Assembly: GCF_019393635.1 (NCBI RefSeq)
Contig: NC_057867.1
Span: 54,001,643-54,065,642, forward strand
DNA length: 64,000 bases
From: Dromiciops gliroides
Taxonomy: Eukaryota; Chordata; Mammalia; Microbiotheria; Microbiotheriidae
Reading direction: 5' to 3'
A model generated the notes under the pieces. The model was not told the DNA's origin, made no database searches, and saw only the letters and a program-made list of their open reading frames with translations. Numbering within the stretch: position 1 is the first letter of the stretch; the number at the start of each line of letters is the position of its first letter. Shown here piece after piece: positions 10,190 to 21,125 of this stretch. A program made the translations under genes and the position numbers.

Positions 10190-11130
10190 AGAGGGAGAGC
10201 TATGAAACTGAAGATCTAGACTTCCCAAAGCAAAATAAGAAACTCTACAAATGTTATCTCTGACTGGAGCAGAGAAGAGACACTCTTGCCACCCTTGGGT
10301 TGTAGAGGTATGCTAATTCAAGAGGCCACCATTTAAATGGGCATTTGTAGTGTCCCCCACCCTGTGAAAGCAAGGCTTCCTGGCCTCGTCATCATGATCA
10401 GTTATGCCAGAAGCAGGCCACAGGTGGCCCTGCCAAGCCATGAGCTCAGGCCCTTAGGATCTGGGGTCCCTAGGACCTGGCTCACAGTGGCTGAGGATTG
10501 GACTCAATGCCACAAAACCCTGGGTTCAAATTCAATGTCTCAGCCTCAATGTCTTTTTCTGGAAAATGGGGATGAAAAAGATCTGTTGCAACTGCTTCCC
10601 AAGGTTGTTGCTGGCCTTAGATGCGGCCCTTCATTGCGCCACCGACTCTTGGGCACTGTGGCAATTGTAACTCTTTCTTCTAGACTGAATGAAGAGTGTT
10701 GGAACCCACCCATCTGCCAGCCTTCCCCTGGGGCCCAGCTTTAGCTCCCCACCACAGCCTGACACAGTCTCCTTGCATCTCAGTTCCCTCCCACCTCCTG
10801 ATATATGATCCCATCCCAGCTTAAGGAGACCCCAGGGACCACAGCTTGCGAGCTGTGCCCTTGCCATCTTCTACCTAGGGCATGCACACCAGCCTGTACT
10901 GGGATCATTAACGCTTTCAAAAGCACAGGAGCTACTTAACTCAAATGGGCTGAAACATGCAGTTCTACTATTGGAAGTGACAGATTCAAAGAGAATCCTT
11001 GCTGAGTTGGGAGAAATACATGATAATAGAGCAGACATTTCCCTTTGCTGTTTCAGTAGGACTTTATGGGGTTATTCTTGGAATTCCAGGGAAAAGAGAG
11101 GGGTGTGGTCTCCCTATTTTTAAGCCCCCC
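10190..11130. other. Intergenic, nothing recognised
   Basis: No coding exon, RNA or named repeat apart from short low-similarity stretches. The open frame at 10337-10744 has no family resemblance. Confidence 0.5.
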
Positions 11131-11219
11131 TCATTTTTCAGATCAGTAAACTGAGGCCCAGAGAAAAGAGGGGTTATATAGCCCAGAAGTAGCAGTGCGG
11201 CCACTCAAATCCAAGCCTC

Positions 11220-11785
11220 ATCACTTGCTACCTATCCTATTTCAATTGGTTTCTTTCCAAGCACTCCCCTTTCCAATCCATTCCTGCCCAAACCAACACT
11301 CCTTCTGCATAGGTCTGCTCAAACAGCTTCAGTAGTTCCCTTCAGTGCTATCCCCCAGGATAAAATACAGACTCCTCTATTTGACTTTTAAATACCTTCA
11401 CAATATAATCATCTTCTATCTTTCCACTCTGATTTTGCATTATGTACTCCTTTTTTGTTTCAGCCAAAGATGGTTTCCTTGCCATTGCCCAAATTTCCTG
11501 CTCCATCTCCTACCTCCCTGCATTTGCATAGGCTGTGCCTCCTGCCTGAAATGTTTTCTCTCCTTTCCTCTCCCTCTTAGAATCTCTGGTTCCATTCAAG
11601 CCCTTTCCTGACCCATTCAGTCATAAATATTTATCACTCTGCCCTCGAAATTACTTTGTATTTTATATTCACCTATCTGCATCCATGTTGTTTCTCCCCC
11701 GCAGAATTTTTCCTGAAGGCAAGAACTACCTCACTTTTATCTTTGCACCCCCAATGGCTGACACAGTTCTAAGAACATTGTAAAA
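11220..11785 (+). mobile_element. L2 LINE 3' end
   Basis: Order of motifs is that of the L2 3' region: CAGTAGTTCCCTTCAGTG, CCAGGATAAAATACAGACTC, CTCCATCTCCTACCTCCCTG, TGCCTGAAATGTTTTCTC and GCAAGAACTACCTCACTTTT. No intact frame. Confidence 0.8.
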
Positions 11786-11799
11786 TCACATTATCCTAG

Positions 11800-12030
11800 A
11801 TCTAGAGTTTAAAGGGATGTTAGGGGTCCTCTAGCCAAAAAGCCCTCATTTTACAGATGAGGAAACTGAGGCCCAGAGATGTTATATGACTCGTCAGTGG
11901 TCACACAGGTATGAAGAGGGAGAGTTAGAATTCAAACCCAGTTCTGCTTCCAAATTACTTGAATTATATAGAGGCAACGTTTGAACCCAGGTCTTCTGAT
12001 TCCTACCTAATTCAGTGTTCTCTCCAATGT
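11800..12030 (-). repeat. MIR-type SINE
   Basis: Antisense core CATTTTACAGATGAGGAAAC, TCACACAGGTATGAAG and TTGAACCCAGGTCTTCTGATT. Confidence 0.85.
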
Positions 12031-12210
12031 ATCATGCTGTTTCCTTGTGCCTCAGTTTCTCTCTCTGTAAAACTTAGTGGCTGGATTATGCTACTTTTCC
12101 CCTATGTGACCTTGAACAAGTCCCTTCCCTTCTGTGGGTTTCAGTTTCCTTCTCCGTAACATGATGACGTCCGAGGTCTTCTCCAGATCTAAAGCTACAT
12201 ACAATCTTAT

Positions 12211-12447
12211 GATCTTGTGGTTTAATCATTTCAGTCATGCCCTATTCTCCATGACCCCATTTGGGGTTTTCTTGGCAGAGATACTGGAGTGGTTTGCCAT
12301 TTCCTTCTCCAGCTCATTTTACATATGAAAAACACTGAGGCCAACAGGGTTAAGTGACTTGCCCAGGGTCACACAGCTAGTAAGTGTCTGAGGTCAGATT
12401 TGAACTCAGCTCTTCCTGTCTCCCCACCTGGCACTCTATTCACTTAT
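12211..12447 (-). repeat. Marsupial SINE, RTE-tailed type
   Basis: Antisense copy: CATTTCAGTCATGCCCT, TTTCTTGGCAGAGATACTGG, CAGGGTTAAGTGACTTGCCC and the decayed head CACCTGGCACTCTATTC. Confidence 0.92.
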
Positions 12448-12951
12448 GGCCATTAAGGTCTCTTCCAACTCTAGATCAATGATCCTTCTAACAATAAGGA
12501 GGTAAGAGGTCCCCTGTATTCTGCCCTCATCAGATCTCATCAGATCATTATGTCTGTTGTGGACTGAATGGTCTCTGAAGTCCCTTCTGGATCTAGGTCT
12601 AGGATCTTATGTGTGATCTTGAGCAAGTCCCTTCCTTAAGCTTCAGTTTCCGCCTCTGTAAAATTATGAGATTGGACTTAATGGCTTCTGAGGTCCCTTT
12701 AAGCTCTAGCTCTAAGATAGAAAGATCTTAATACTATGTGCCTAGAACTGTGCTAGCCACTGGGCATGCAAAGACAAAAGTGAGGCAGTTCTTGCCTTCA
12801 AGAAGTAGACTTTCTACTGGAGAGAAACAACATGGACACAGGTGAATGCAGAATACATGCAAAGTAATTTGGGGTGGGGGGAGAGGGATGATACTAACAA
12901 CTGAAGGGATTTGGAAAGGCTTTGACTGGAGCTAGAAAGAATGGTGCAGTA

Positions 12952-13100
12952 GGGGCAACTAGGTGGCGCAGTGGATAGAGCACCGGCTCTGGATTCAGGA
13001 AGACCTGAGTTCAAATCTGACCTCAGACACTTAACACTTACTAGCTGTGTGACCCTGGGCAAATCACTTAACCCCAATTGCTTCACCAAAGGAAAAAAAA
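12952..13100 (+). repeat. Marsupial SINE (poly-A type)
   Basis: Sense copy AGGGGCAACTAGGTGGCGCAG to ATTGCTTCACCAAAGG, inserted in the L2. Confidence 0.94.
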
Positions 13101-13337
13101 GAAATAGTGGTTCAGTGGAAAGAGTGCCAGGCCTGGAGTCAAGAAGAGCTGAGTTCAAATCCAGTCTCAGATACTTTTTAGCTGTGTGACCCTAGGCAAG
13201 TCATTTAACCTTGTTGATCTCAGTTTCCTCATCTGTAAAATGAGCTGAAGAAGGAAATGGCAAACCACTCCAGTACCTTTGCCAAGAAAGCCCCAAATGG
13301 GGTCCCGAAGAGTCAGACATGATTGAACAACAACAAG
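13100..13337 (+). repeat. Marsupial SINE, RTE-tailed type
   Basis: Sense copy: decayed head GTTCAGTGGAAAGAGTGCC, core TAGCTGTGTGACCCTAGGC, tail GGAAATGGCAAACCACTCC and terminal AGTCAGACATGATTGAACAA. Confidence 0.94.
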
Positions 13338-13568
13338 AGGAAGAGGGAAGGAGGGAGAACATTTCAGGCAGTAGGCACAGCCTAGCCAAATGCATAGAGG
13401 TGGGTGGTGGAGCAGGAGATATGGGAAATGGTAAGGAAGCCATTTGTCTGAAATAGAGAGTGTGTAAAAGGGAGGACTATGAGATCAATGTGGAAAGAGT
13501 GGAGACAACCAGCTTTGTGAAGGTCTTTAAAAGGTCATCCTATAAGTGACCACATCACTTCATCTACA

Positions 13569-13630
13569 TTCTTCTTCTTCTTCTTCTTCTTCTTCTTCTT
13601 CTTCTTCTTCTTCTTCTATTCTTCTTCTTG
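13569..13630. repeat. (TTC)n microsatellite in a SINE tail
   Basis: About twenty TTC units directly abut the tail end of the antisense SINE at 13631-13767, so the repeat probably grew from that tail. Confidence 0.95.
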
Positions 13631-13767
13631 TGCGGGGCAATGAGGGTTAAGTGACTTTCCCAGGGTCACACAGCTCATAAATGTAAAGTGTCTGAGGCCA
13701 GATTTGAACTCAGGTCCTCTGGAAGCCAGGGCCGGTGCTTTATCCACTGTGCCACCTAGCTGCCCCC
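13631..13767 (-). repeat. Marsupial SINE (poly-A type)
   Basis: Antisense copy TGCGGGGCAATGAGGG to CCACCTAGCTGCCCC, tail replaced by (TTC)n. Confidence 0.95.
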
Positions 13768-14259
13768 CATTCCCCCTTCTTTAAAACAAGCATGTTAGGC
13801 CAGATGGCCTCTCAGGTCTGTCCAGCTCTGGGGTTCTCTGATTTCTGTACAAGTTCATGCCCTCATAAAGCCTGCACTGGCCTCACCCTGCCTCATGGGC
13901 TGGCTGCTAACAGGGGCGCTCAGCTGGTAATACCCAGGAATCTACCCTGCCCACCCCCAAATGGGTGGAGGGCGGTGCCCCTTTGGAGCTGGAGCTGCAG
14001 AGCTAAGGGTGGGCTTAAGGGTGGTAGTTCCCAGATGGGCTTCAGCCAGAGTCATTCTGCAGTAATCAGGTTTAGTCAGATACTCAGTGCTGACACTGCC
14101 AAACAGACTCATCTAATGGGCTGCAATCAGGACCTGAGAGAGCTTTTCTTGACTGAAGGCCTCAGGCTGTGTGTGAGTATTAAGAGGCAAGGTCTGGAAG
14201 ATTAACAGACTCTGGAAACTGCCGAACAAAATCTGGGGGAGCAGGGAAGTGGGAGACTG

Positions 14260-14261
14260 CT

Positions 14262-14324
<63 letters not shown>
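14260..14324. repeat. (CTTT)n microsatellite
   Basis: Sixteen CTTT units, perfect. Confidence 0.97.
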
Positions 14325-14389
14325 ATTGGGGTGGGTGGTAGAAAAGATGCTTTCACTGACACAGTTCTCAGAGATCACAAGTAGCATCA

Positions 14390-14565
14390 GAAATCTAGGA
14401 AGAACAACGAAAAGGGCATTGAATCGGATGTCAGATAATCTGACTTCAAATCCTGGATATGCCCCTTATTATCTGTATGACCTTGGCCAAGTTACTTCAC
14501 TGTTGTGGGCCTCAGTTTCCTCTTCTGTCAAATGAGTTTGAACTAGATGGCCTCCAAGTTTCCTT
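14390..14565 (+). repeat. MIR-type SINE
   Basis: Sense core TGACTTCAAATCCTGGATATG with ACCTTGGCCAAGTTACTTC and CTCAGTTTCCTCTTCTGTC. Confidence 0.8.
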
Positions 14566-14917
14566 GCTAACTAGGTGGCTGAGTGACCCAGGGACTAGCA
14601 TACCTGGCCTGCAGTCAGAGGTGTTTAATAAATGTTTATAGAATTAAATAGCTTAAAAGTGGTGTAAGTGCTGATCTCATAAGGAGATGTTCCCATTAGC
14701 TGCCTGTAATGTGTGCATTTACTGCTCACAGTCCATTTACCCATTTGTGTTATTGAACACTGGGAGGCATTCCCTGGGAAAGAAAAAATCCCTACAAAGG
14801 CAATACACCTTTCAGATCTCAGATTGAAAAAGGGGGAAGTATCCTTAACATGACTGTGCAAAAGTTAGGTAACATGGAATAGTGGAAAAGATTTTGCTAT
14901 CGAAAGTCCTAGGTTCA

Positions 14918-15060
14918 GGGGCAGCTAGGTGGCGCAGTGGATAAAGCACTGGCCCTGGATTCAGGAGTACCTGAGTTCAAATCTGGCCTCAGACACTTGA
15001 CACTTACTAGCTGTGTGACCCTGGGCAAGTCACTTAACCCCCATTGCCCCACAAAAAAAG
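14918..15060 (+). repeat. Marsupial SINE (poly-A type) with 12-bp target duplication
   Basis: Complete sense copy inserted in a MIR-like unit. GTCCTAGGTTCA occurs at 14906-14917 and again at 15061-15072. Confidence 0.97.
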
Positions 15061-15131
15061 GTCCTAGGTTCAAATCACAGTTCTGTGGTTTATAATCCAT
15101 GTGACCTTTGGCCAGTCACTTGACTTGGCAT

Positions 15132-15393
15132 CTCAGTTTCTTCCTCTATCAAATGAAGGGGTTGAACTAGATGACTCCCCACAAGTTACCATTTATAATC
15201 CCATAAACCTTGGGGAAATGATGTAAATTCCCTGGGCCTCAGTTTCCTCTTCTGTCAAATGAGGGGGTTGAACTAGATGACTCCCCACAAGTTACCATTC
15301 ATAATCCCATAAACCTTGGGCAAATGATGTAAACTCCCTGGTCCTCAGTTTCTTCCTCTGTCAAATGAAGGGGTTGAACTAGATGCCCCCAAC
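15132..15393 (+). repeat. 106-bp tandem repeat, about 2.5 units
   Basis: Units start at CTCAGTTT 15132, 15238 and 15344, exactly 106 bp apart. Each has AAATGAGGGGGTTGAACTAG-like text and then AATCCCATAAACCTTGGG. It is a tandem duplication of the 3' part of a MIR-type SINE. Confidence 0.95.
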
Positions 15394-15420
15394 ATAACAT
15401 CCCTTCTAGTTCTAGATCAA

Positions 15421-15940
15421 TTCATCACCAATTCCTTGCTGAGACACCCCCACCCCTGCACCCAGTAGTAATGCTACGGCAGAATTTTGCCAAGAACTCT
15501 GAGAGCATAACAGAAAACAAGGCAATGAGGAAAGCCAAGTTATATTCATTTCTTTCCTGGTATGTAGCCCGTGTTACCCTTAAACACCAAGTCATATAAA
15601 GAAACATTGGCCCCAATATTAAAATTTGTTGCTCACAGAGACTCTCCATTATATTACAAATACTGGTCAGGTTGACCACATGTTGTGATACTAGCTCTGA
15701 TAACAATGGTGCCTTGGAAGCACTTACCTGCATTTACCTTTCTGGGTAGGTCTGTACTCTCCTTGGTCTGGTAGCCACTTCTTTCCAGTAGCTTACCTTT
15801 CTAAAGTCAGTTCATGAAGTCAGTGGTCTCCAAATGTTTTTGATTGCACACCCTCTATCAGTAAAAACATTTTGAGCACTCACCCCCCCCCATATGTGTC
15901 TATTTACTTATGTGTAAATTATACACATGTACTAGTGTAC
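15421..15940. other. Intergenic, nothing firm recognised
   Basis: 15810-15890 (GTCTCCAAATGTTTTTGATT then ACCCCCCC) may be the end of a DNA transposon. The rest shows no gene or repeat I can name. Confidence 0.45.
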
Positions 15941-15947
15941 AGAGAGA

Positions 15948-16370
15948 CAGCTAGATGGTGCTGTCGTGGAGAGAGTGCTGGACTCAGAATCAGGAAGACT
16001 CACCTTCATGAGTTCAAATCTGGCCTCAGACACTTACTAGCTGTGTGACCATTGGCAAGTCACTTCATCCTGTTTGCCTCAGTTCCTCATCTTTAAAATG
16101 AGCTAGAGGGGGCGGCTAGATAGCACAGTGGATAAAGCACCGGCCCTGGATTCAGGAGGACCTGAGTTCAAATCCGGCCTCAGACACTTGACACTTACTA
16201 GCTGTGTGACCCTGGGCAAGTCACTTAACCCCCATTGTCCCGCAAAAACAAAAACAAAAATGAGCTAGAGAAGGAAATGGCAAACCACTCCGGTATCTTT
16301 GCCAAGAAAAACCCAAATGGGGTCACGAAGTGTCAGGCACAACTGAAAGAAGTGAACAACAATGACTACT
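15948..16370 (+). repeat. Marsupial SINE, RTE-tailed type, split by a younger SINE
   Basis: Sense copy: head CAGCTAGATGGTGCTGTCG, core and tail interrupted at 16109-16256, resuming AGGAAATGGCAAACCACTCC and ending near AACTGAAAGAAGTGAACAAC. Confidence 0.95.
16109..16256 (+). repeat. Marsupial SINE (poly-A type) nested in older SINE
   Basis: Perfect 14-bp duplication AAAATGAGCTAGAG at 16095-16108 and 16257-16270 proves insertion into the older SINE. Confidence 0.97.
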
Positions 16371-16444
16371 ATTATACTGACAATCAGGTCCATTATAAAA
16401 CTTGCACAAAAAATAGAACTTAAAACCCCAAGAAATAAGGAAAA

Positions 16445-16870
16445 AATAATATTTGATCCTGGAGGTACTAGAGAGCTGTTTATTGAGCAGGGAAGCGACA
16501 TACTCAGACCTGTACTTTAAGAAAATCACTTCAGTACCTGAGTGGAGGATGGATTGGAGTGGGAGGAGACAAGACAGGGAGACCAATTAGGAGCAACTGC
16601 AATGGTCCAGGTGCTAGGTGCTGAAGGCCTGAACTAGGGTGATAGGTGTGTGAGTGGAGAGTAAGGGAAGTTTATAAGAGGTAAATGGAGATGGAGGAGA
16701 CATGATTAGGCAAGTGACTGCCTATGTGGGATGGCTGAGAGTGAAGATTTGAAGATAAGAACAAGATTATAAACATGGATGACTAGGAGGGTGGTGGTGC
16801 CTTCAGCAGTAACAGAAAGGTTTTAAAGGAGAGGTGGGCTCGGGAGAAAGCTAATGTAATATTGGGGATG
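16445..16870 (-). mobile_element. L2 LINE fragment
   Basis: Antisense L2 text: TTTGATCCTGGAGGTACTAG, then GATGGATTGGAGTGGGAGGA, GGGAGACCAATTAGGAG and GGAGGGTGGTGGTGCC. Collinear with 18500-18820 of the copy that follows. Confidence 0.78.
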
Positions 16871-17810
16871 GAAAGCACTACTCACCCATGCCTGCTCATC
16901 TTGTGTGACTCACTCTCTCCCACTCAAAACAAAAAGAGGGGAGGTGGGACTCTTACTCATACATCAGTCACTGCCTCCAGAGCATAGAGCCCAAACTCTG
17001 AGTTTTCCTGCCACCATCACAAGGTGATCTTGGGAGGGTGAAGGGAAGGAGAATTTTCCCAACAGTTTCTACATAGTTACTGCTGTGAATGCCCAGGTTT
17101 TAATTTGGTTAAAATTTCCCTGAGCAGCCAATAGTTGGCTCAGAATCAGAAAGGTTGAGAGTTAGGCAGATGAAGGAGGGGGTAAAGCAGGGGAGCATTA
17201 GGAAATAAGGACACGGAGGGTATGATGTGATCCATCTTCCCACTCTGATTGGCTGATCACATACAACCCTCACGGGGCAGGATGTAACTGCCACTCTGAA
17301 GGCCATGGAATTAAGTCAGTCTGCCTTTATTGAGAGGCCTAAAACACAGTGCAAGGGGGAGAAATGGGAGAACTAGTAATCATTAGATATAGCTTCATCA
17401 GGGTGGGAAAATCCGATTATAGAGTGGCCACAGGTTCCAGTCATATTCACCCAATGTCAAGAGACCAAGAGGTGCACTGGGTGGTCTGACTCTGCGGAAT
17501 TTATGGGAGGACAAGGACAAGAGTCAAACAGGACACAAAGAAGACAACGGTTGGGTTTCAATCAGTATTGTTGGAAATCCCAGATGTACCAGTGTGTATT
17601 AGAGAATAATGGATAGTTTCCCTGGATTTTAGCAAAATGTTTGACAAAAGGTCTCATGCCATTCTTGTGGACAAGATGAAGACATGTGGACTAAATTGTA
17701 GTATAGTTCGTTGATTTCTGAACTGAATTATACTGCTGTTCATCCTTCATCAAACCCCATCAACCATCCTGCTGAAAAGCATTGCAGGAAGTCTCAACCC
17801 TGCTGTCTGG
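16871..17810. other. Intergenic, nothing recognised
   Basis: No gene, RNA or named repeat could be supported. Confidence 0.45.
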
Positions 17811-18134
17811 GTCAGTAGGTTAGTCAGTCAACAAATATTTAAATACTTCAGATGTTCCAGGCACTCTGCTAAGCTGAGGATATGAAGTAAGGGCAGGACA
17901 AACAGTCCTTGGCATCAAAGAATTTACTTTCTGATGGAGGAGAAAACATATAAACAGCTAGATACATACAAGACATTGACCTTATAAGTGGAAGGCAATC
18001 TGAGAGAGGAAAGGACTAGCATCTGGGGATGTGAGGGGCTGGAGAAAATGATGGGGACTCGGAAAGAGCCATTTGATCATTTCTGAATTTGGCAAACCAC
18101 TCTACTGAAGGAAGTCAGAGAAAGTAAGGGGCAG

Positions 18135-18286
18135 GGGGCAGCTAGGTGGTGCAGTGGATAGAGCACCGGCCCTGGATTCAGGAGGACCTGAGTTCAAATC
18201 CAGCCTCAGACACTTAACACTTACTAGCTGCGTGACCCTGGGAAAGTCACTTAATCCCAATTGCCTCAACAAAAAAAAGAAAAAAA
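18135..18286 (+). repeat. Marsupial SINE (poly-A type) with 18-bp target duplication
   Basis: Sense copy inside the L2. AGAGAAAGTAAGGGGCAG occurs at 18117-18134 and 18287-18304, perfect. Confidence 0.98.
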
Positions 18287-19046
18287 AGAGAAAGTAAGGG
18301 GCAGAGGTAAGGAGGAATGGCATTTCAGGCATGGGGCACAGCTAGGGCTAAAACCTAGAACTGGAGATGGAATGTAGTGTTCAAGAAACTGCAAGTGGGC
18401 CTTAGGGTTCATATAAGAGAGTAAGGTATAGGAAAACTGTAAAGGTAGAAAGGGCTCAGGGCTTAAGTGCCAAACAGGGAACTTTCTTTTTTATCCAGGA
18501 GTTGATAATCACCAGACTTTATTAAGTAGCAGGGCTGACATTTAAGAAAATCATGTTTATAGCTGATTTGAGGATGGGTTAAAGTGCGGAAAGACTTTAG
18601 ACAGGGGGACCAATTAACTGACTTTTACAAGTAGTTCAGGCAAAAGGTGATGAAGGCCTGAGCTACTGTTGTGGCTATATGAGTGGAGGGGTGATGAGAG
18701 ACATTGTTAAGGTAGAAACAACAAAATCTGGTCCTGGGTTGGATATGTGATGTGAGAAAGTGTGGAATTGAGGAGAACACCAAGATTGTGAGTCTGGGTA
18801 ATGGGGAGGATGGTGGTACCCTTGACTGTAAGGGGCATGGCTTGGGAGAAAACATGTTGAGTTTTGTTTGGGATGGGATACATTTGAGGTGCCTAGAGGG
18901 ATATCCAGTTTGAGATGTAAAAGGGAGTTGGAGACATGTGACCATAGCTAAAGAAAATAAGCTCGATATTTAGATCTGGGAATCATTTGCATAGAAATGC
19001 TCATTGAAGCCATGGGAGCTGATGAGATAACAAAGAAATTGTTGTT

Positions 19047-19352
19047 GCTGTTTGTCCTTTATTCTCCAAGAGGAGCATGACATTGGGGTGATGTCATGAC
19101 TTGCAGTGAATTGGATTTGAGTGAGGGAGGGCTGTGCAAGGTCACCAGCCTCACTCTCTCCTCCAGAGCCATCTGGGTCCAGTGGCAAGAGATACATCAA
19201 GGAGACTGGGGATGCCCCCAGAAGTTTAAGGCAATTGGGGTTAAGTGACTTGCTCAGGGTCACATAGTAAGTGTCTGAGGTCAGATTTGAACTCAAATCT
19301 TCCCAACTTCAGAGCCAGTGCCCTAGCCACTGTACCACCCAGCTGCCCCTAA
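19047..19352 (-). repeat. Marsupial SINE with a distinct long body (third type)
   Basis: Antisense copy: terminal TTGTTGTTGCTGTTTG, unique body GGTGATGTCATGACTTGC, GCCTCACTCTCTCCTCC and CAGTGGCAAGAGATACATC, then the common SINE head region GGGTTAAGTGACTTGC to CACCCAGCTGCCCCT. Confidence 0.9.
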
Positions 19353-19485
19353 CCAATAAATATATAATAGAATAAAGAAATAAGAGGGTCCTGGAGCCTT
19401 AGAGGACATCTACTGTTAGATGACATGACAAGGATGAAGAACCAGCAAAGGAGCCTGAGGATGGCTCAGACAGGTAGGATGAGAA

Positions 19486-19662
19486 ACAGAGAGAGAGAGA
19501 GGGAGAGAGAGAGGGAGCGAGGGAGAGAGGGAGCGAGGGAGAGAGGGAGAGAGAGAGGGAGAGAGGGAGAGAGGGAAGGAGGGAGGGAGGGAAAGAGAGA
19601 GGGAGAGAGAGGGAGAGGGAGAGAGGGAGAGAGGGAGAGAGGGAGAGAGGGAGAGAGGGAGA

Positions 19663-19711
<49 letters not shown>
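19486..19711. repeat. (GAGAGG)n/(GA)n simple repeat
   Basis: About 225 nt of pure purine units on the + strand inside the L2, ending in (GA)n. Confidence 0.97.
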
Positions 19712-19714
<3 letters not shown>

Positions 19715-20866
19715 ACAAAAACCTACAGAAAAGAGAGTATCCAGAAAGAAAGATGATCAGGGGTGTCAAATGTGGCATAAGGTGTCAAAGGCTGAAGATT
19801 GAGAAAAGGCCATTAGATTTGGCGATTAAGAAATAATTACTGAGTTGTGAGAGGATGGTTTTAGTTGAATGATGAGGTTGGAAGCCATACTGCAGATGGT
19901 CTAGAGGAAAGTGAGATGGGAGAATTAAAAGAAACTGGTTGTAGATGGCTTTCTCAAAGAGCTTATTCATGAAAGGAAGAAGAGACAGGATAAAATCTAT
20001 GAGGGATAGTTAAAACAGTTGAGGGCTTTTTAAGAGTGGGGGAGATATGGGCAAATTTGTAGGCAGCACAGAAGGAGCCAGTAGATAAGTAAACATTGAA
20101 GATACGAAAGAACAAGCATGGTGGGGAAAATTTTTCAGAGAAACTAGGAGAGGATAGGGCCAAGGATTCACATAGAAGCTTTGGCAAGAAGGGCCAACTT
20201 TTCATCAGACGCCAGAATGAAGGAGATAGCAGAAGAAGATGTCTGATTTATGTGAGATGAGGAAGAGGGAGCTCTTGGTGAATGGTCTCAGTTTTTTTCA
20301 GTGAAGACCCTCAGGAAAAATTGTCAGGTGAGACAGTGGAAGGGAGGAGTTGATGGGAGAGGTTTGAGGAAATATAACGTTTGGAACAATTGATGTAGAG
20401 AGTGAGAGAGCAAATCAATTAAGGAGTAATGGATGGTTTGCCTTGCAGCAGTGGGGACCCAGGTGAGATTAAATAACATAAATTTGTAATAAACCCAGTC
20501 ATCACAGTTTCATGATTTCTTTCTGTTACATTAAGCAGCAAGTGGATGGGATGGTAAAGATAATCAAGGGCTGAAGTTTGGCAAGGGGTAATTATTCAAT
20601 TGTAGGGAAGTGAGTGTGGAAAATAGGGTAGCTGTGGGTTCACCAAGGGGTTGAGACAAGGAAGACAGGACAGTGTAACCATACACTGAACTCACTGAGG
20701 AAGATAGGGGAGAAGTGAGGTAACCTATACAGAGTCACACAACTAGTAGATGTCAGAGGTGGGACTGGAACCCAGGTGTCTCTGGCTTCAAGGCTGATAC
20801 CTTTACTAAATCATACTTCTTCTCTGGAATAAATAATGGCATTAACTATGCCAATAACACAGTCAG

Positions 20867-21125
20867 TGAGGTGGTATCATGGATAGTGCTCTGAGCCTGG
20901 AGTCAGAAAGACCTGTACCCTTAATACTTACACAGAATAGCTGTGTGACCCTGGACAAGTCACTTAACCTCTGTCTGCCTCAACTGTAAAAATGGGGATA
21001 ATAAAAAGGATGATAATAGCACCTACTCCTCAGGGCTATTTCAAGGCTCAAATGAAATAATATTTGTAAATCACTTTACACAGTGCTTGGCACATAAGCA
21101 GGCACTTAACAAATGCTCATTCCCA
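20867..21125 (+). repeat. MIR SINE
   Basis: Sense MIR: GAGTCAGAAAGACCTG, TAGCTGTGTGACCCTGG, AAAATGGGGATAATAA and GTGCTTGGCACATAAG. A short antisense MIR remnant sits just before it at 20690-20815. Confidence 0.85.

Larger units (their letters stand above)
12740..13560 (-). mobile_element. L2 LINE 3' half, carrying two SINEs
   Basis: Plus-strand ACTATGTGCCTAGAACTGTG (antisense L2 3' end), then AACATTTCAGGCAGTAGGCA and AGCCTAGCCAAATGCATAG on the far side of the SINEs at 12952-13337. The order and orientation are those of an antisense L2 copy. Confidence 0.75.
17815..20460 (-). mobile_element. L2 LINE with reverse-transcriptase remnants (interrupted)
   Basis: A degraded L2 copy on the minus strand. 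Its 3' end is at about 17815 (antisense TCAACAAATATTTAAATAC then CAGGCACTCTGC). Minus-strand translation at 19970-19785 reads FEKAIYNQFLLILP and LQYGFQPHHSTKT, the L2/CR1 reverse-transcriptase finger motif. At 18945-18625 it reads MFSPKPCPLQS and FLTSHIQ, the L2 C-terminal region. The frame is broken many times and no active protein is possible. SINEs (18135-18286, 19047-19352) and a GA microsatellite (19486-19711) interrupt it. Confidence 0.85.

Noticed and set aside
12971-13189. Recurrent open frames containing SGGPEFKSDLRHLTLTSCVT in many places
   Set aside because: This is the translation of the SINE core in one strand; its antisense frame gives DLPRVTQLVSVKCLR. They mark SINEs, not a protein family.
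19425-19802. A 125-codon Arg/Glu/Gly-rich frame
   Set aside because: Translation of the GAGAGG simple repeat inside an L2 remnant.
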